Of a stretch of DNA of 64,000 nucleotides, positions 10,560-21,379 are shown in pieces. Source of the DNA: Cycas panzhihuaensis (lineage: Eukaryota > Cycadophyta); NCBI GenBank assembly GCA_023213395.1, contig CM041465.1, positions 29,767,741 through 29,831,740 on the forward strand, given 5' to 3'. The stretch's first letter is position 1; the number at the start of each line of letters is the position of its first letter. The notes under the pieces were generated by a model, which saw nothing but the letters and a program-made list of their open reading frames with translations, made no database searches and had not been told where the DNA came from. Position numbers and translations under genes: made by a program.

Positions 10560-13500
10560 TCCCTCAAAGCATGGGTAAATTTATGTGTTGTTGTATCCAT
10601 TCTTTTGATTCCCATGTTGCATCTTCTAAGTCTAAAGTTTTCCATTTGATGAGGCATTCTTTGATCTTCTTAGGCCATAATTCTTTTATTTATGTCTATA
10701 AAATCCCCTATGGTTTGATGATAACTTTTCCTTCTTCATCTAGCTCAGGGATTATTGTCTAAGGAGTTATATTTCTCCCTACCTTTTTTTTAGGCAAGAT
10801 ACATGAAAAACATTGTAGATCTTACTCCTTAATGGTAATGTTAATTGATAAACTACTTCTCCAATTTTCCCAATAACTTGATAATGTCTAAAAAATCAAG
10901 GTGCTAATTTTTATTTATTTATTTATTTCATCGATGATTTTTTGTAAGGTTGGAGTCTTAAAAAGACCCAATCTCCTACTGTGAAGCTTCTTTTATATCT
11001 TTTAATTTTGACTTGTTGCTTAATTCTATTTCTTACTATATTTAAAATATCTTTTAAAATATATATTATTCATTCCAATTATTCCTATTCTTCATGTATT
11101 AATTATACTTATGATACTTTTGCCCACATGAGTATAGACAATGGATCATACCCATACAATATCTAAAAGGGTGTCATTCTTATTGTTGTGTGATAAATGA
11201 TGTTATACCACCATTTAGCCAAAATGAAGTCATTTGTGCCATTGAGTTTGCTTATCAAAAGATAAATTCGTTAAGTATCCTTCTAAGCATTTGTTAACTA
11301 CATCTATCTAATTATCTAATTATGGATGGTAGGTTGTACTCATATTTAACTTTGTTCATACTAATTTGAATAGATCTTACCAAAAATGGCTTGTGAACTT
11401 TGGGTCTTGATCACTAACTATAATCTTTGGAAATCCATAAAGATGATGTATCTCCTTCATGTATATATCTCTGTTATCTAACTTGATTTGTTGTTGATTA
11501 TATGTCCTTAAAATATACATATTTAGTTAACCTATCTACTACTACAAAAATGATGCCTTTCCCTTTATATTGTGGAAGCTCTATGATAAAGTCCATTGAG
11601 ATCTCTTCCTATTTTTGATGCAAAATGGATAACAATTATAATAGTCCTAGACTTTTTACACATTCACTCTTATTTTGTTGACATAAATAACATTTGAATA
11701 TGTACTTGAGGATATCCATTTTCATTCCCTTCCATTAAAAGGAATTTTGTACCTTATAATATGTTTTATTTATTCTTATATATCCTGTTATTGGTACCAA
11801 GTGGGCCTCTTCTAATATGACCACCATTAATTTATAAGTCATTGGGATAAATATCTTCCTCTTTCTTAAAATTAATTCTCCCTATAATTTAAATTTGGGA
11901 GGTTTTTAGTCCCTAATATCTTTTGCAAAGGTGGATTGATCTTATATTCTTTGAGTAAGTCTTGAGTCTAGTTGGGAGTGGCTACTAATATTACTTACAA
12001 TGACATATCTTCATTATTGTCCTTGGGTAGTCTTCAAAGAACATCTACAATGACATTTTCTTTACCTTTTTTATATATTATATTGAAATCAAAAGTTTGA
12101 AGCTTATTAGCCCATTTCTATTTTTCATCCAATCGTGATATATCCAAATTAGAAAATTATTTCCTAATAAGTACTACCACCATTGGTGCATGGCATGCAT
12201 GATCGCTAGCATTTCCTTAGCATAAATAGGTTTGAGCATCTCCCTCTAATTTAATTTCCTACTTTTATAAGCAATCATTCATTCAATTTAAATTAGGATA
12301 GTCCCTATTCTAAATCATAAAGTATCACAGAAGGGTTGTGAAAATTTTGGGATTTCTAAAACTGGAGCCATAACCATTGCCTTTTTAAGTTCCTTGAAAG
12401 AACTTTTTACTCATGGATTCCATATAAAATCATCCTTTTATGTAAGGTATATTAATGGATATGTAATGTTGGCATATCCTCTTATAAAATTTTGAAGAAA
12501 TCCTTCTACTCTTAAGAAACTCCTTACTCCTATCACTCTTTTCGATACTAGCCCATTAATAATAACTTAAATCTTTTTTTGATCTATTTTTATCCATTTA
12601 TTTATGATAATATGACCTAAATATTCTAGTTCTTCTTTCTTAAACATACATTTCTTCTAATTTTTGTAGAATTTATTAGTTTATAGAATTTGTAGCACTG
12701 CTTTAATATGGTCTAGATGCTCCTCCTATATTTTGTTATATATTAGAATGTTATCAAAGAAGACTAATATAAATTTCTATATAAATGGTTTGAGGATTGA
12801 GTTCATAATGCTCTAAAAAGTTGTTGATGCATTTGTTGGTTTGAATGTCATGACCTTGAACTCAAATAGTCCCTCATAAGTATGAAAAGTTATTTTATAT
12901 ATATCTTCCTCTTTGATGCAAATTTGATAATATCCTGAACGTAGGTCAATTTTTGAGAAATATCATGCTTTGTGTATTTCATCCTATAGATCATCTATCC
13001 ATGGAATAGGATAATGATTCTTTAGTATTAGTTTATTCAAACCTCATTAATCCACACACATCTTATATGATCCATCCTTTTTTGGGATTGATTATGACCA
13101 ATGATATAAATAGTCTTAAACTAGTTACAATATATCCTTAACTTAATAGTTCCCTTGTGATAATCTCAATTTCTTTCTTTAGATGATAAGGGTTTCTATA
13201 GGGATAGATATCTACTAGGGATACTCTAGGTATTAGCTTAATGGAATGCTGATAGTCCCATTATGGGGGAAGTCCTTAGGGTTCTTTAAATATTACTTTA
13301 TGCTCATCTATAATCTTTTGTACCTTAATTGGTATATCTTTTATCGTTATCTTATAGTATATCAATATGTATGTAGATGGATTCTTCTTTAATATCTTTT
13401 TTATATGATATGAAGATACTAGTTATACTAAAGGTATAGGTGGTGCCTATAATCTATATATGTACCCTTTCTAATAGAAACACATGAATTAGGATATATA

Positions 13501-13790
13501 GTTGGTAATTATATTACCCAAGGTCTATAACTACTACATTTCTAAGACTACATCTACTTCTCCTATAGGCATTGAAAACATACATGTATTTACTAAATAG
13601 TCTCTGATTTAGAGATCCACCTTCTGATAGTAGCCTCCACAAGGAGTTCTTATGATGGATACTTGAAATGTATTCAAGGATTATATTTTTAATCCTAACT
13701 TATTTGTTATGGCCTTGTTAATAAAGTTATGAGTACTACCCCTGTCCATAAGTATTACAATTAGATATCCTTTAATCATCCCTTAGAATC
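10560..13790 (-). pseudogene. Chromovirus pol remnant with chromodomain (minus strand)
   Basis: Read right to left. Protease near 13720-13760: MDRGSTHNFIN, a DSGSTHNF site with Ser replaced. RT about 13300-12560: the catalytic box at 12751-12775 reads FFDNILIYN, so the second Asp is now Asn. RNase H lies about 12480-12050. Integrase about 11760-10900 includes EEISMDFII near 11590-11620, which keeps the first catalytic Asp. The end of integrase near 10790-10825 retains the NVFHVSCLKK-type border. A chromodomain at about 10568-10690 contains KECLIKWKTLDLEDATWES, the aromatic-rich segment that targets chromoviruses to methylated histone H3. Numerous stops and frameshifts are present. The plus-strand frame at 10571-10762 is only its antisense. 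Confidence 0.85.
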
Positions 13791-13959
13791 TAAGGATTTG
13801 GGGTGTAACACTTTATCTAGATATGGCTTGTAGCAAAATTTGGACATTCTCAATATTAACTTCTGAAAGTTCATCTACTTCTACTTCCTCCTCTTAGATC
13901 TAGTTTTCCTCTTCTTACTCTTTATCTAATATTTCCATTTCATCATTAGTGATCATAAA

Positions 13960-14960
13960 TATATTCTTTTTCAAACATTAGTATTCTTTATTCCACTTCC
14001 CTCTACATTTAAAATAGGTCCTCTTTTTTAGATGTTCATCTCTATTTGTTTCATCCATGCCTTTTACTGCCAATAATGGCTCTAACTTTGTGCCAAATCT
14101 AGTCCAATTTGGATTGGAACCCTATTGTTGGTATGATTCAGTTCTACATGTATAGATGGGTCTATTCTCTCTATATTCTACTTCTATGTTCTTCACATAT
14201 CATATTACCTTATGAATATTTGAGGGATTCATATTCTTAATATGAAATCTGATTGTTCCATTTAATCCACTGATGTATATTTCCATGATGTATTTAGCTA
14301 GTATTTATTCTAGTACTAAACACTAAAGTATCTGGAATTACACTTGTATTCTTAGACTATTCTACTTTGTTTTAACCTTATTATCTAAGTGAAATAGTTA
14401 GTGTTCTATAAATCTTCATACTATTTAATTAGACCTACTTTTAGATAGTTCCATAATTCTAGATAGCCCAAATTATTCTTTCACCACCAGTAAAACCATT
14501 ATAATGCCCTTCCATAGAGGTGCAGAGATGTTTTTGATATCTTTTCTTTATATGATAGTTCATATACTTGAAAGTATATCTCCATTTAGAATATCTAGCT
14601 CTAGATGTTTCTTGATCTTTCTGGATTATTTTTTTCTAATATAAATTTGGTTCCCCTAAGACCATGATTTGATTAGGATTTTTTCTAATTTCAACATTCA
14701 TAGGTAAAACCCATAAATTTCCTTAAATTCTTTTGTTGTTTATTCCCTTAGTTATCTTGATATAGGAATTCTTCATTGATTTCTTCCATATCTTGGGGTT
14801 TCTTCATTGATGGTTCACCCTGTTGTAGGCCTAATCTCCTATTTAAGGTTTTAAATGAAGACTGGAAGCTTTTTATGGAAGAAATAAGCTTAGAAGATAA
14901 GTGGGATAATACTTATTCTATCATGTTTCCTTCTTCTTCAATTACTATTAATTAGTGGTT
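13960..14960 (-). pseudogene. Chromovirus gag remnant (minus strand)
   Basis: Minus-strand translation near 14440-14600 shows the chromovirus capsid pattern YFQVYELS, SLHLYGRAL and paired Trp residues (WFYWW). A zinc knuckle lies about 13981-14020, read FKCRGKWNKE followed by a stop and CLKK, with part of the CCHC set lost. It sits between the 5' LTR on the right and protease on the left, as expected. It has multiple stops and is not functional. Confidence 0.75.
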
Positions 14961-15072
14961 TACCATCTTATTGGAGATGAGGCATTTTCCTAATCTTAGT
15001 TGTGTCCCTTTGGGGGAAAAAAATTAGACCTATTCTTTACAGATTATCTTTAAATTCCCACATAAAAATGAA

Positions 15073-15084
15073 GTTCTAATACCA
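15073..15084 (-). other. Primer binding site of the minus-strand chromovirus
   Basis: The minus strand reads TGGTATTAGAAC, two bases (AG) inside the LTR end at 15087. The same two-base AG gap occurs in the other chromoviruses of this window. Confidence 0.8.
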
Positions 15085-15086
15085 CT

Positions 15087-15587
15087 TGAAGTGTTATGAT
15101 ACCGAGGGCAACATATCTTGTATAATAAATTGAAGATAAAAAGAACAAAACAAGGGATCAATGCTTCTAAAATATAGTTGAAATTTACTAATAAAGGCAA
15201 TAATATATATTTTCAAAGAAGGGCTAAAAAATACTAATAAATATGATGGTATAAATGCTATGATAACTCTTATTAATGCTATACTCTTCAAGGTGAGGTC
15301 CCCTCCAAATAGTACAATCCTAAAGATGAAATAATAATAGCCTTAAGGATAAAGTTATAGTAGTCTAAACATCGTTTTAAGATTCCTTATGTTAAGATGA
15401 AATAACCCTTTATATAGGTAGCTAAATAGTCATAAGAAACCCACCCATCTTAAGATAGAAGTTTGCTAGAATATGGGTTTTAAAGTTAGCTAAACTGGGA
15501 GTCAACTAGCTTATAATAAGTCCTACCAACTTAATATGGAAGTTAGCTAAATATAGGCTTTAAACTCAGCCAGACTGGAGGTTAATT
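15087..15587 (-). repeat. 5' LTR of the nested minus-strand chromovirus
   Basis: Partner of 10032-10533. The plus-strand left edge is TGAAGTGTTATG and the right edge GGTTAATT (GGTTAACA in the partner). Confidence 0.88.
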
Positions 15588-15903
15588 AGCTTACAATAAG
15601 ATGGGACCTATTTTTAGCTACTCTTGCATATTTCTTCATCAGCTTACCTATACAACTATGTAGGATGGTGTGTTCTTAAGATGAGGTTGGCTTGGAATTA
15701 GTTGTACCACATAAATGAAGGAGCATCCTAGCTAATCAACAGTCATAACAGTTGGTTACACATGTGATCTTACAAATGAAGTTCACTTCATATGAATATT
15801 AGTAAGAACTTATATTCATTGTAGTAGTTTGTTCTAACAAAGACTTAAAGACTCAACTTATATTATTTGATGTGACATTTTATTTTATGTAATTATCTAT
15901 TAT

Positions 15904-15911
15904 AAGGGGGA
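15904..15911 (+). other. Polypurine tract of the non-coding element
   Basis: AAGGGGGA immediately before the TGTTGGATG start of the 3' LTR. Confidence 0.75.
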
Positions 15912-15912
15912 A

Positions 15913-16272
15913 TGTTGGATGTAATATGTAATTTCATAATTGACCCCATTTATACTATCTCACTACTATTTATATTTTTATATTATAGATCACTTTGAGT
16001 TGTGTGTCACATTGAAATATGTGATAGCACATAATAGTTGATCTTAAGGATTCTCTCATAAATGGTGAGTTGTTTTATAAGTATGTACATCATATTTACC
16101 TAATTTAAAGTTTGGCCATTCTTCCCAATTTATCTTGTGTTAATTTATGCATACTTCATTCCTTTTATACCTCACCTTATTATACTTACCATTTTTCTCC
16201 ATTATATGTGGTATTAGAGTTGTTATTATAAATCCAACATGTGGTATTAGAGTTACATTCTAAATTTCAATA
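15913..16272 (+). repeat. 3' LTR of the non-coding element
   Basis: Direct repeat of 7425-7777, clearly diverged by substitutions and small gaps. It contains the two primer-site-like units at 16209 and 16242. Confidence 0.88.
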
Positions 16273-16659
16273 ATAATAAGCCTAGATGTAACATTCAAAT
16301 CCAAAACTAAGTCTTATCATTGGCCCCCAATGTTGAGAAACACTTGAGGTTATGTCTTTTCCTTACATAGGCTTAATCTTACCTCAATTAAAAGCATGCT
16401 TAGCAAAAAGATTAGCTCCTAATATAATATAATAAAAAATAAGGTGATGTTAGTTAATAAAATAATCTTAAATATCTATAATTAACTAAGAACTAAATTA
16501 AGGAACACCATAGGAAGAGGAGATACTATTAGTGTAATGAGAGAAGGGTAAAAGAACACAAATGTTAAGAGAGGAAGTTACATTCATTAATTGTAACTAA
16601 TTAAGAAACAAGAAGAAAAAGTAAAGATGAAAGAATCAATATAGAAGATTTTTTAGCTA
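16273..16659. other. No gene seen
   Basis: Short AT-rich stretch between the LTR element and the gypsy pol remnant. It may be decayed gag of the latter, but no motif can be identified. Confidence 0.4.
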
Positions 16660-18568
16660 AGGAATATCTGGTAATATCATTATCAGTAATGTTAAGGATT
16701 TTTAGTCCTAAGACTCTAAAAATAAAAGGGGTACACTAAGAAGAATGGTTTAATCATCCTAATTGATTCAAAAAGTACCCATAACTTTATTAATTACTAT
16801 TGTGTCATAATATTAGGATTATAAGTAATAAAGATACTTGTTGTGCAAGTGTAAGTAAATGGCTATAAACAATTATAAGGTAAGAGTATCTTAAGGAATC
16901 ATAAAGTTGATATGAAAGACTACAAATTAAGAATAAACATTTTTCATCATTGAAATAAGAGGAGTGGATGTTGTATTAGGGAGTTTATAGTTAAGAACCT
17001 TAGGGACATATGAGAAACCTAAAAGAGATATTTATGAGGTTCAAGGAAGGTGGTAAAATCATTATCATCAATCTACAAGAAATGATGACTCCTCAAACCC
17101 AAGAAATAACATTGTATTAAATGAATAGATTACTCTAGAAAGGATACTAAAGATGTATAGTCTAACTATTTTCCCTAATATAGAAGATAACCCATAAGAT
17201 TCCATAGTTAGGAAGATGTAATAATTAATAACTTGACATGAGAATGTATTCCACGAATTACCTATAACCTTACCCCTAGAACATGGTATGGAACATATAA
17301 TCAAACTCAAGAAGGGCATGATGCCTATTATGATTAAATCATGCTAACATTCTTCTAAGTATAATAATAAAATTATGTATTACATATGAATTGCTAGAAT
17401 TGGGGATAATTACTCCAACTAAAATCTATTTGTCATGCTTGTGATCTTACTAAGAAAGAAAGATGACTATTTTTGCATTTGTATAAACTATCATGATATT
17501 AATAAGGTTACTAGAAAAAGTAGGTTTCCTATTTCTCAAATTAATGAATTGCTTAATTAATTACATGGTGCATAATATTTCACAAACTTGGGTCTTAAAT
17601 CAAGATATTATTAGATAAAAATCAAGCACAAAGATATATATAAGACAACCTTTCATATAAATAAAGGTCATTATGAACTCAAAGAAATGACATCTAGCTT
17701 ATGCAATGTGCCTACTACCTTCTAAGTAATAATGAATAGGGTTTTTACCCATCTCTAAGAAATTTTATTTTAGTCTGATTTGATGTCATACTCATTTACA
17801 ATAAAAGTTGTGAAGACTGCCTCAACCATATTAGCAAAGTCCTTAATACATTACACAAATTAAAACTCTATGCTTAGAAGTCTAAGTGCAACTTTGGCCA
17901 ATAAGAAATAGAATATTTAAGACATATAATTTCTTCTAAATGAGTTAAGATAGACCTAAGAAATTCTAAACTATAATGGATTAACCTATTTCATATATGG
18001 CCTAAATGTTGAGAGGGTTCTTAGGGGTCATGAGATATTATCATTACTTCATGAAGAATTATATACACATCATATCTATTTTATCCAAGTTACTTAAGGA
18101 GGAATCCTTCATATGGAATAACAAAGCCCAGTCTTTCTTAAAAATATTAAATCAATTATGGCATCCATACCCCTTATAGAGATGTTGAATTTTATAAGAA
18201 CTTTCATGATAGAATGTGATGCTTTAGGAACAAGAATCAATGTAGTCTTAATATAGGATGGACACCCTATTCCATTTGAAATTCAAAGATTAAGTGATCG
18301 AGAAAAGATTAAAACTACATTCAATAAAGAGATGCTAACAATAATGCATGTCTTTCATAAGTGATGGTAATATTTATTAGGTAATAAATTCCATATTAAA
18401 ATGAAGTACAATAGTCTTTAACATTTCTTAAATCAATAAGACTTATCTCATGAATAACCAAAATGAATCAGTAAGTTACAAACTTATGACTTTAAGATAG
18501 TATATGTAATGTAGCCCCACCTTTCCTAAGCACTAGCAAGCAGGAGATACCAAAGGATTAAGGAATGA
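16660..18568 (+). pseudogene. Ty3/gypsy pol fragment (protease to RNase H)
   Basis: A decayed plus-strand pol. Protease at about 16745-16800 reads LIDSKSTHNFIN (the Gly of DSG is lost), followed near 16960-17010 by the GVDVVLG-like end of the domain. RT from 17430: an altered VRKKD start, CINYHDINK, then near 17775 the catalytic box as FDVILIYN, with the second Asp changed to Val. RNase H about 18190-18560: IECDALGTRINVVL, FNKEMLTIMH, and ALASRRYQRIKE at the C-terminal edge. Integrase is absent because the LTR of the next element begins at 18569. That element probably inserted here, and a later deletion removed the rest. Confidence 0.8.
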
Positions 18569-18845
18569 TGTTAGTTATTAAGATTTATGTATGGACCGCT
18601 AAGCTATCCAATGAGATGTAAGGACACTAGGGCCACTAATAGTATCATAGGTAAGAAGACGTATGCATACCTATTTAAAGGGTCAAACTTCATTTGTAAT
18701 AGTTATTGTTGAATATTATTATCTTTGAAGGAAAGTACTTTGATACTCCCTTTGGTGATTAATTTATTTGTAAACTTGTGATATTTTGGTCTTTACTTCT
18801 ATTGGACTACATTTTCAAGGTCAATTTCTAAGAGAGAACACTCCA
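18569..18845 (+). repeat. 5' LTR of chromovirus A
   Basis: TGTTAGTTATTAAG at the left and CACTCCA at the right, followed by AG and the primer binding site. No second copy exists in the window, so the left edge rests on the TG and on the point where the neighbouring pol fragment stops. Confidence 0.65.
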
Positions 18846-18847
18846 AG

Positions 18848-18860
18848 TAGTATCAGAGTT
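18848..18860 (+). other. Primer binding site of chromovirus A
   Basis: TAGTATCAGAGTT, an initiator-Met-tRNA site with one early change that is also seen in the element at 45164. Confidence 0.8.
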
Positions 18861-19371
18861 ATGTTCATGATTGTGGGAGGCTGCTCAATGGATTAGAGAA
18901 AAATTAATTTTGTTTTCCTCTATCGGATTGAGTACTCTCTATACCCAAGTAAAGATTAAGGAAAGACCTTTGCTTGGTATACTCTTTATGGAGATTGAGT
19001 AATAGTACCAACACAACCCTAGGAGTTATGAGGGAAGGGGAATTTCTCCCCTAAGTAATGCCAGTACCTTATTTTTCTACTTTACATTTTTTTTTTAGTT
19101 TCATTCCTTTATTTTAATTTTTATTAGTCTAAAGGTAGATAACACTACTAGGTGACTACCCTTTCTCTCTCCTACATCTCTTCCTTTAGTAGATAACATC
19201 GTTGGGTAGCTACATAAGTAGTTAGGTAGAGATCTTATACTAGATATCTTTAAAATTCATAGGGATCTATCATTCTAGCTAAGTGTATTATGGCTTTCTA
19301 CCATTTACATGAAGGATTGGAGATAACATTCTTGAACCAAGCCCTAGATAGAACTTGGCTATAAAAGCATG

Positions 19372-19400
19372 CCTCCACATACCTTCAGGTATATAGGAGG
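19372..19400 (+). promoter_or_regulatory. Conserved leader hairpin 1 (chromovirus A)
   Basis: CCTCCACATACCT pairs with AGGTATATAGGAGG across a two-base loop, with one bulged A. The same hairpin occurs at 27565 and, in weaker form, at 45888, each in the leader of a chromovirus. Role unknown; an RNA packaging or translation element is possible. Confidence 0.6.
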
Positions 19401-20015
19401 ATCCTTTTTAGGTCCTAAATCCCTTCCTAGCATAAGCAAATCATCGACCACTAAAGTCTTATAGTGTAGTGGTTAACGATTAGCACCATGAAGCTACCTA
19501 CCCTGAACTTCTACTTTAGAAATTTATTAGCAACCCTATAAGATCAAACACACCTTGTTTAGTAGTTGGTAAGACATCTTCAATTATTTTACACCCTTCT
19601 TCACCTACTCCATTTCTTAGTTAAGATCACAAGCCACCTCGTATAAAAAAATAAAAAATAAAAAGACTAATTTCTACTTACTACCTGAATTTAAAACCTA
19701 TTAGTGTAGTCAAACTCACTGAAAAGAAAAAAGAAAAAGAAACACCAAAAATAAAAAACTCCACTTAATCATTCTTCATGATGCAAGTTTATAGCTAAAA
19801 ATTATCCTTATAACTCATATACCTTATTTTAATTAGCATACTGTGTTGGTCAGTTTATATTAGATTAGTTTGTGTAAGTAATTTTTATGCTTTTCAGTAC
19901 TTGGGTCACTGGTGAGTCTTGCCACCCCAAATTCACCTTAAATTTTATATAGCCCATTTGGATGAGCCTTTCACACTCTTTTCAGTGGGATAAATGTCTT
20001 GTTTATGTAACTTTT

Positions 20016-20040
20016 GGGGTCAACAGGCTATAGACACCCC
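20016..20040 (+). promoter_or_regulatory. Conserved leader hairpin 2 with palindrome (chromovirus A)
   Basis: GGGGT and ACCCC enclose a GGCTATAGAC loop. Homologous sites lie at 28286 and 46351, each 60-150 bp before gag. The loop is a perfect 10-base palindrome (GTCTATAGAC) in the copy at 46351. Confidence 0.6.
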
Positions 20041-20178
20041 ACCCCCTCTATTTACCCCTTCTCTCCCTTGTAACAACTCCCTTGTTCTTATATCACATTC
20101 TCTCTTGATCTATCTCATTTTATCCATTCCTCTTCTTTCTACTATTTCATGTTTTTGTATATCCCCTCTACAACTCCA

Positions 20179-20960
20179 ATGGTAAAAACACAAGTAGAAA
20201 AATTATAGAGTTAACTAATGACTTCATCACCTTGAAGTAAGATGTCACTAATAAGTTCGAGGGCATGCCTACCAATTCAAATCTTAAGGGTACAAAAAAA
20301 GAAATCATGGCACAAATCTAGCAATTGTTATAACCCCAACTCCATACCATAGGTACTTCTAATATAATAGGCAACTAGCCTCCCCTTTTTTAAGGAAGTA
20401 ATGCACCTATAGGAGGTTCTCCATCAAGGCAGACTTTCTTTCACTATAAAATCAATACTCCAACCTTTAATCTAGATGTGAATAAGGAATGTACTCAAAT
20501 TTTGATTAATAAGTTAGAATTTTATTTCACACTCCACCTGATGTATGAGGAGGATCAACTCTTATACACTTCCATCCTCCTAGATGGATGAGCCTACCAT
20601 TGGTTCAACTAGTGGAAATGAAAATGTCCCTCCCATCTAATATGGTCCCACTTCACCAGTTATTTCTTTAAATAATACAAGAACACATAGAGTTAATCTT
20701 TCTTTACATAACTTACTTAGCTTAAACAAACTATAATAGTGGAGGCTTATATTGATGAATTTCAAGGTTTATATAACCACTCACTATAAATCCAAAACTT
20801 GGATAAATAAATGGTAATTGATATCTATATGGATGGACTCTAAGATCATATTTAGATGAGACTAAAGACAATGGAAATCTACCTCCTCAAGGATGCATTT
20901 AAGTAGGTTTGAGTAGTAGAGGCTAAATTTATGGCAAATAGAGCCCCAGTTGCTTGTTAA
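20179..20960 (+). pseudogene. Chromovirus A gag remnant
   Basis: A start codon at 20179 opens a frame that breaks quickly. The capsid pattern is clear from about 20440: NLDVNKECTQILINKLEFYF, YEEDQLLYTSILLDG, then AYHWFN with a stop next to Trp. Further on, VEAYIDEFQGLYNHS and AFK mark the end of the capsid domain near 20930. Stops replace Gln or Trp-adjacent residues. No zinc knuckle was recognised between this and protease. Confidence 0.72.
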
Positions 20961-21379
20961 GATAATACTTAGTTCTCACACACTTGATAGTCAGATTTCT
21001 AACTATTGTGGCCCCAATTTGATGATGTTGCCCATCCTCAAACTGACTTCATATGTCCCTGGTCATAATAGGATGATACCACCTGCCCAATTAATGATTA
21101 GTAAAATGATGACTCATCTACCAAAAGTGTCCAAATTTCTCAATCCAAAGTATAATATTGACTACAGGCTAGCTTATATATATAATGTCTAAAAAAGTAG
21201 ACTTCCAAGCATGGTTGTGTTTATAATATATGATACATGGTTTTTTTCCATTAATCCATCCCTATCCCCCAATGAATCCTTTGACTCTAACTTCAAACAT
21301 GAGGCTAAAGATGACACCCATGATGACTCTACCCCAAACCCTCACCATAAAGTATCCCTATCTGTTATCACCACCTTCT

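Larger units (their letters stand above)
10032..15587 (-). mobile_element. Complete minus-strand Ty3/gypsy chromovirus, decayed
   Basis: LTRs of about 500 bp at 10032-10533 and 15087-15587, a minus-strand primer binding site at 15073-15084, a polypurine tract at 10534-10550 and gag-pol between them, all in the order of a chromovirus read right to left. Flanks AGGTT (10027-10031) and AGCTT (15588-15592) match at four of five bases. It inserted into the non-coding LTR element at 7425-16272 and is therefore younger than that element. The minus-strand reading carries a C-terminal chromodomain. Confidence 0.9.
7425..16272 (+). mobile_element. LTR retrotransposon without visible coding region, split by a nested chromovirus
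   Basis: Two direct LTRs (7425-7777 and 15913-16272), a primer binding site just inside the left LTR and a polypurine tract just before the right LTR define one plus-strand element. Flanking 5-mers GCAAT and ATAAT differ by two transitions, as expected of an old TSD. After removal of the chromovirus at 10032-15587 about 3.3 kb remains, with about 2.5 kb of internal DNA in which I find no gag or pol motif on either strand. It therefore resembles a non-autonomous large retrotransposon derivative. The alternative is a coding element too decayed or deleted to recognise. Confidence 0.82.

Noticed and set aside
10571-10762. 63-codon plus-strand frame
   Set aside because: It is antisense to the chromodomain of the minus-strand chromovirus.
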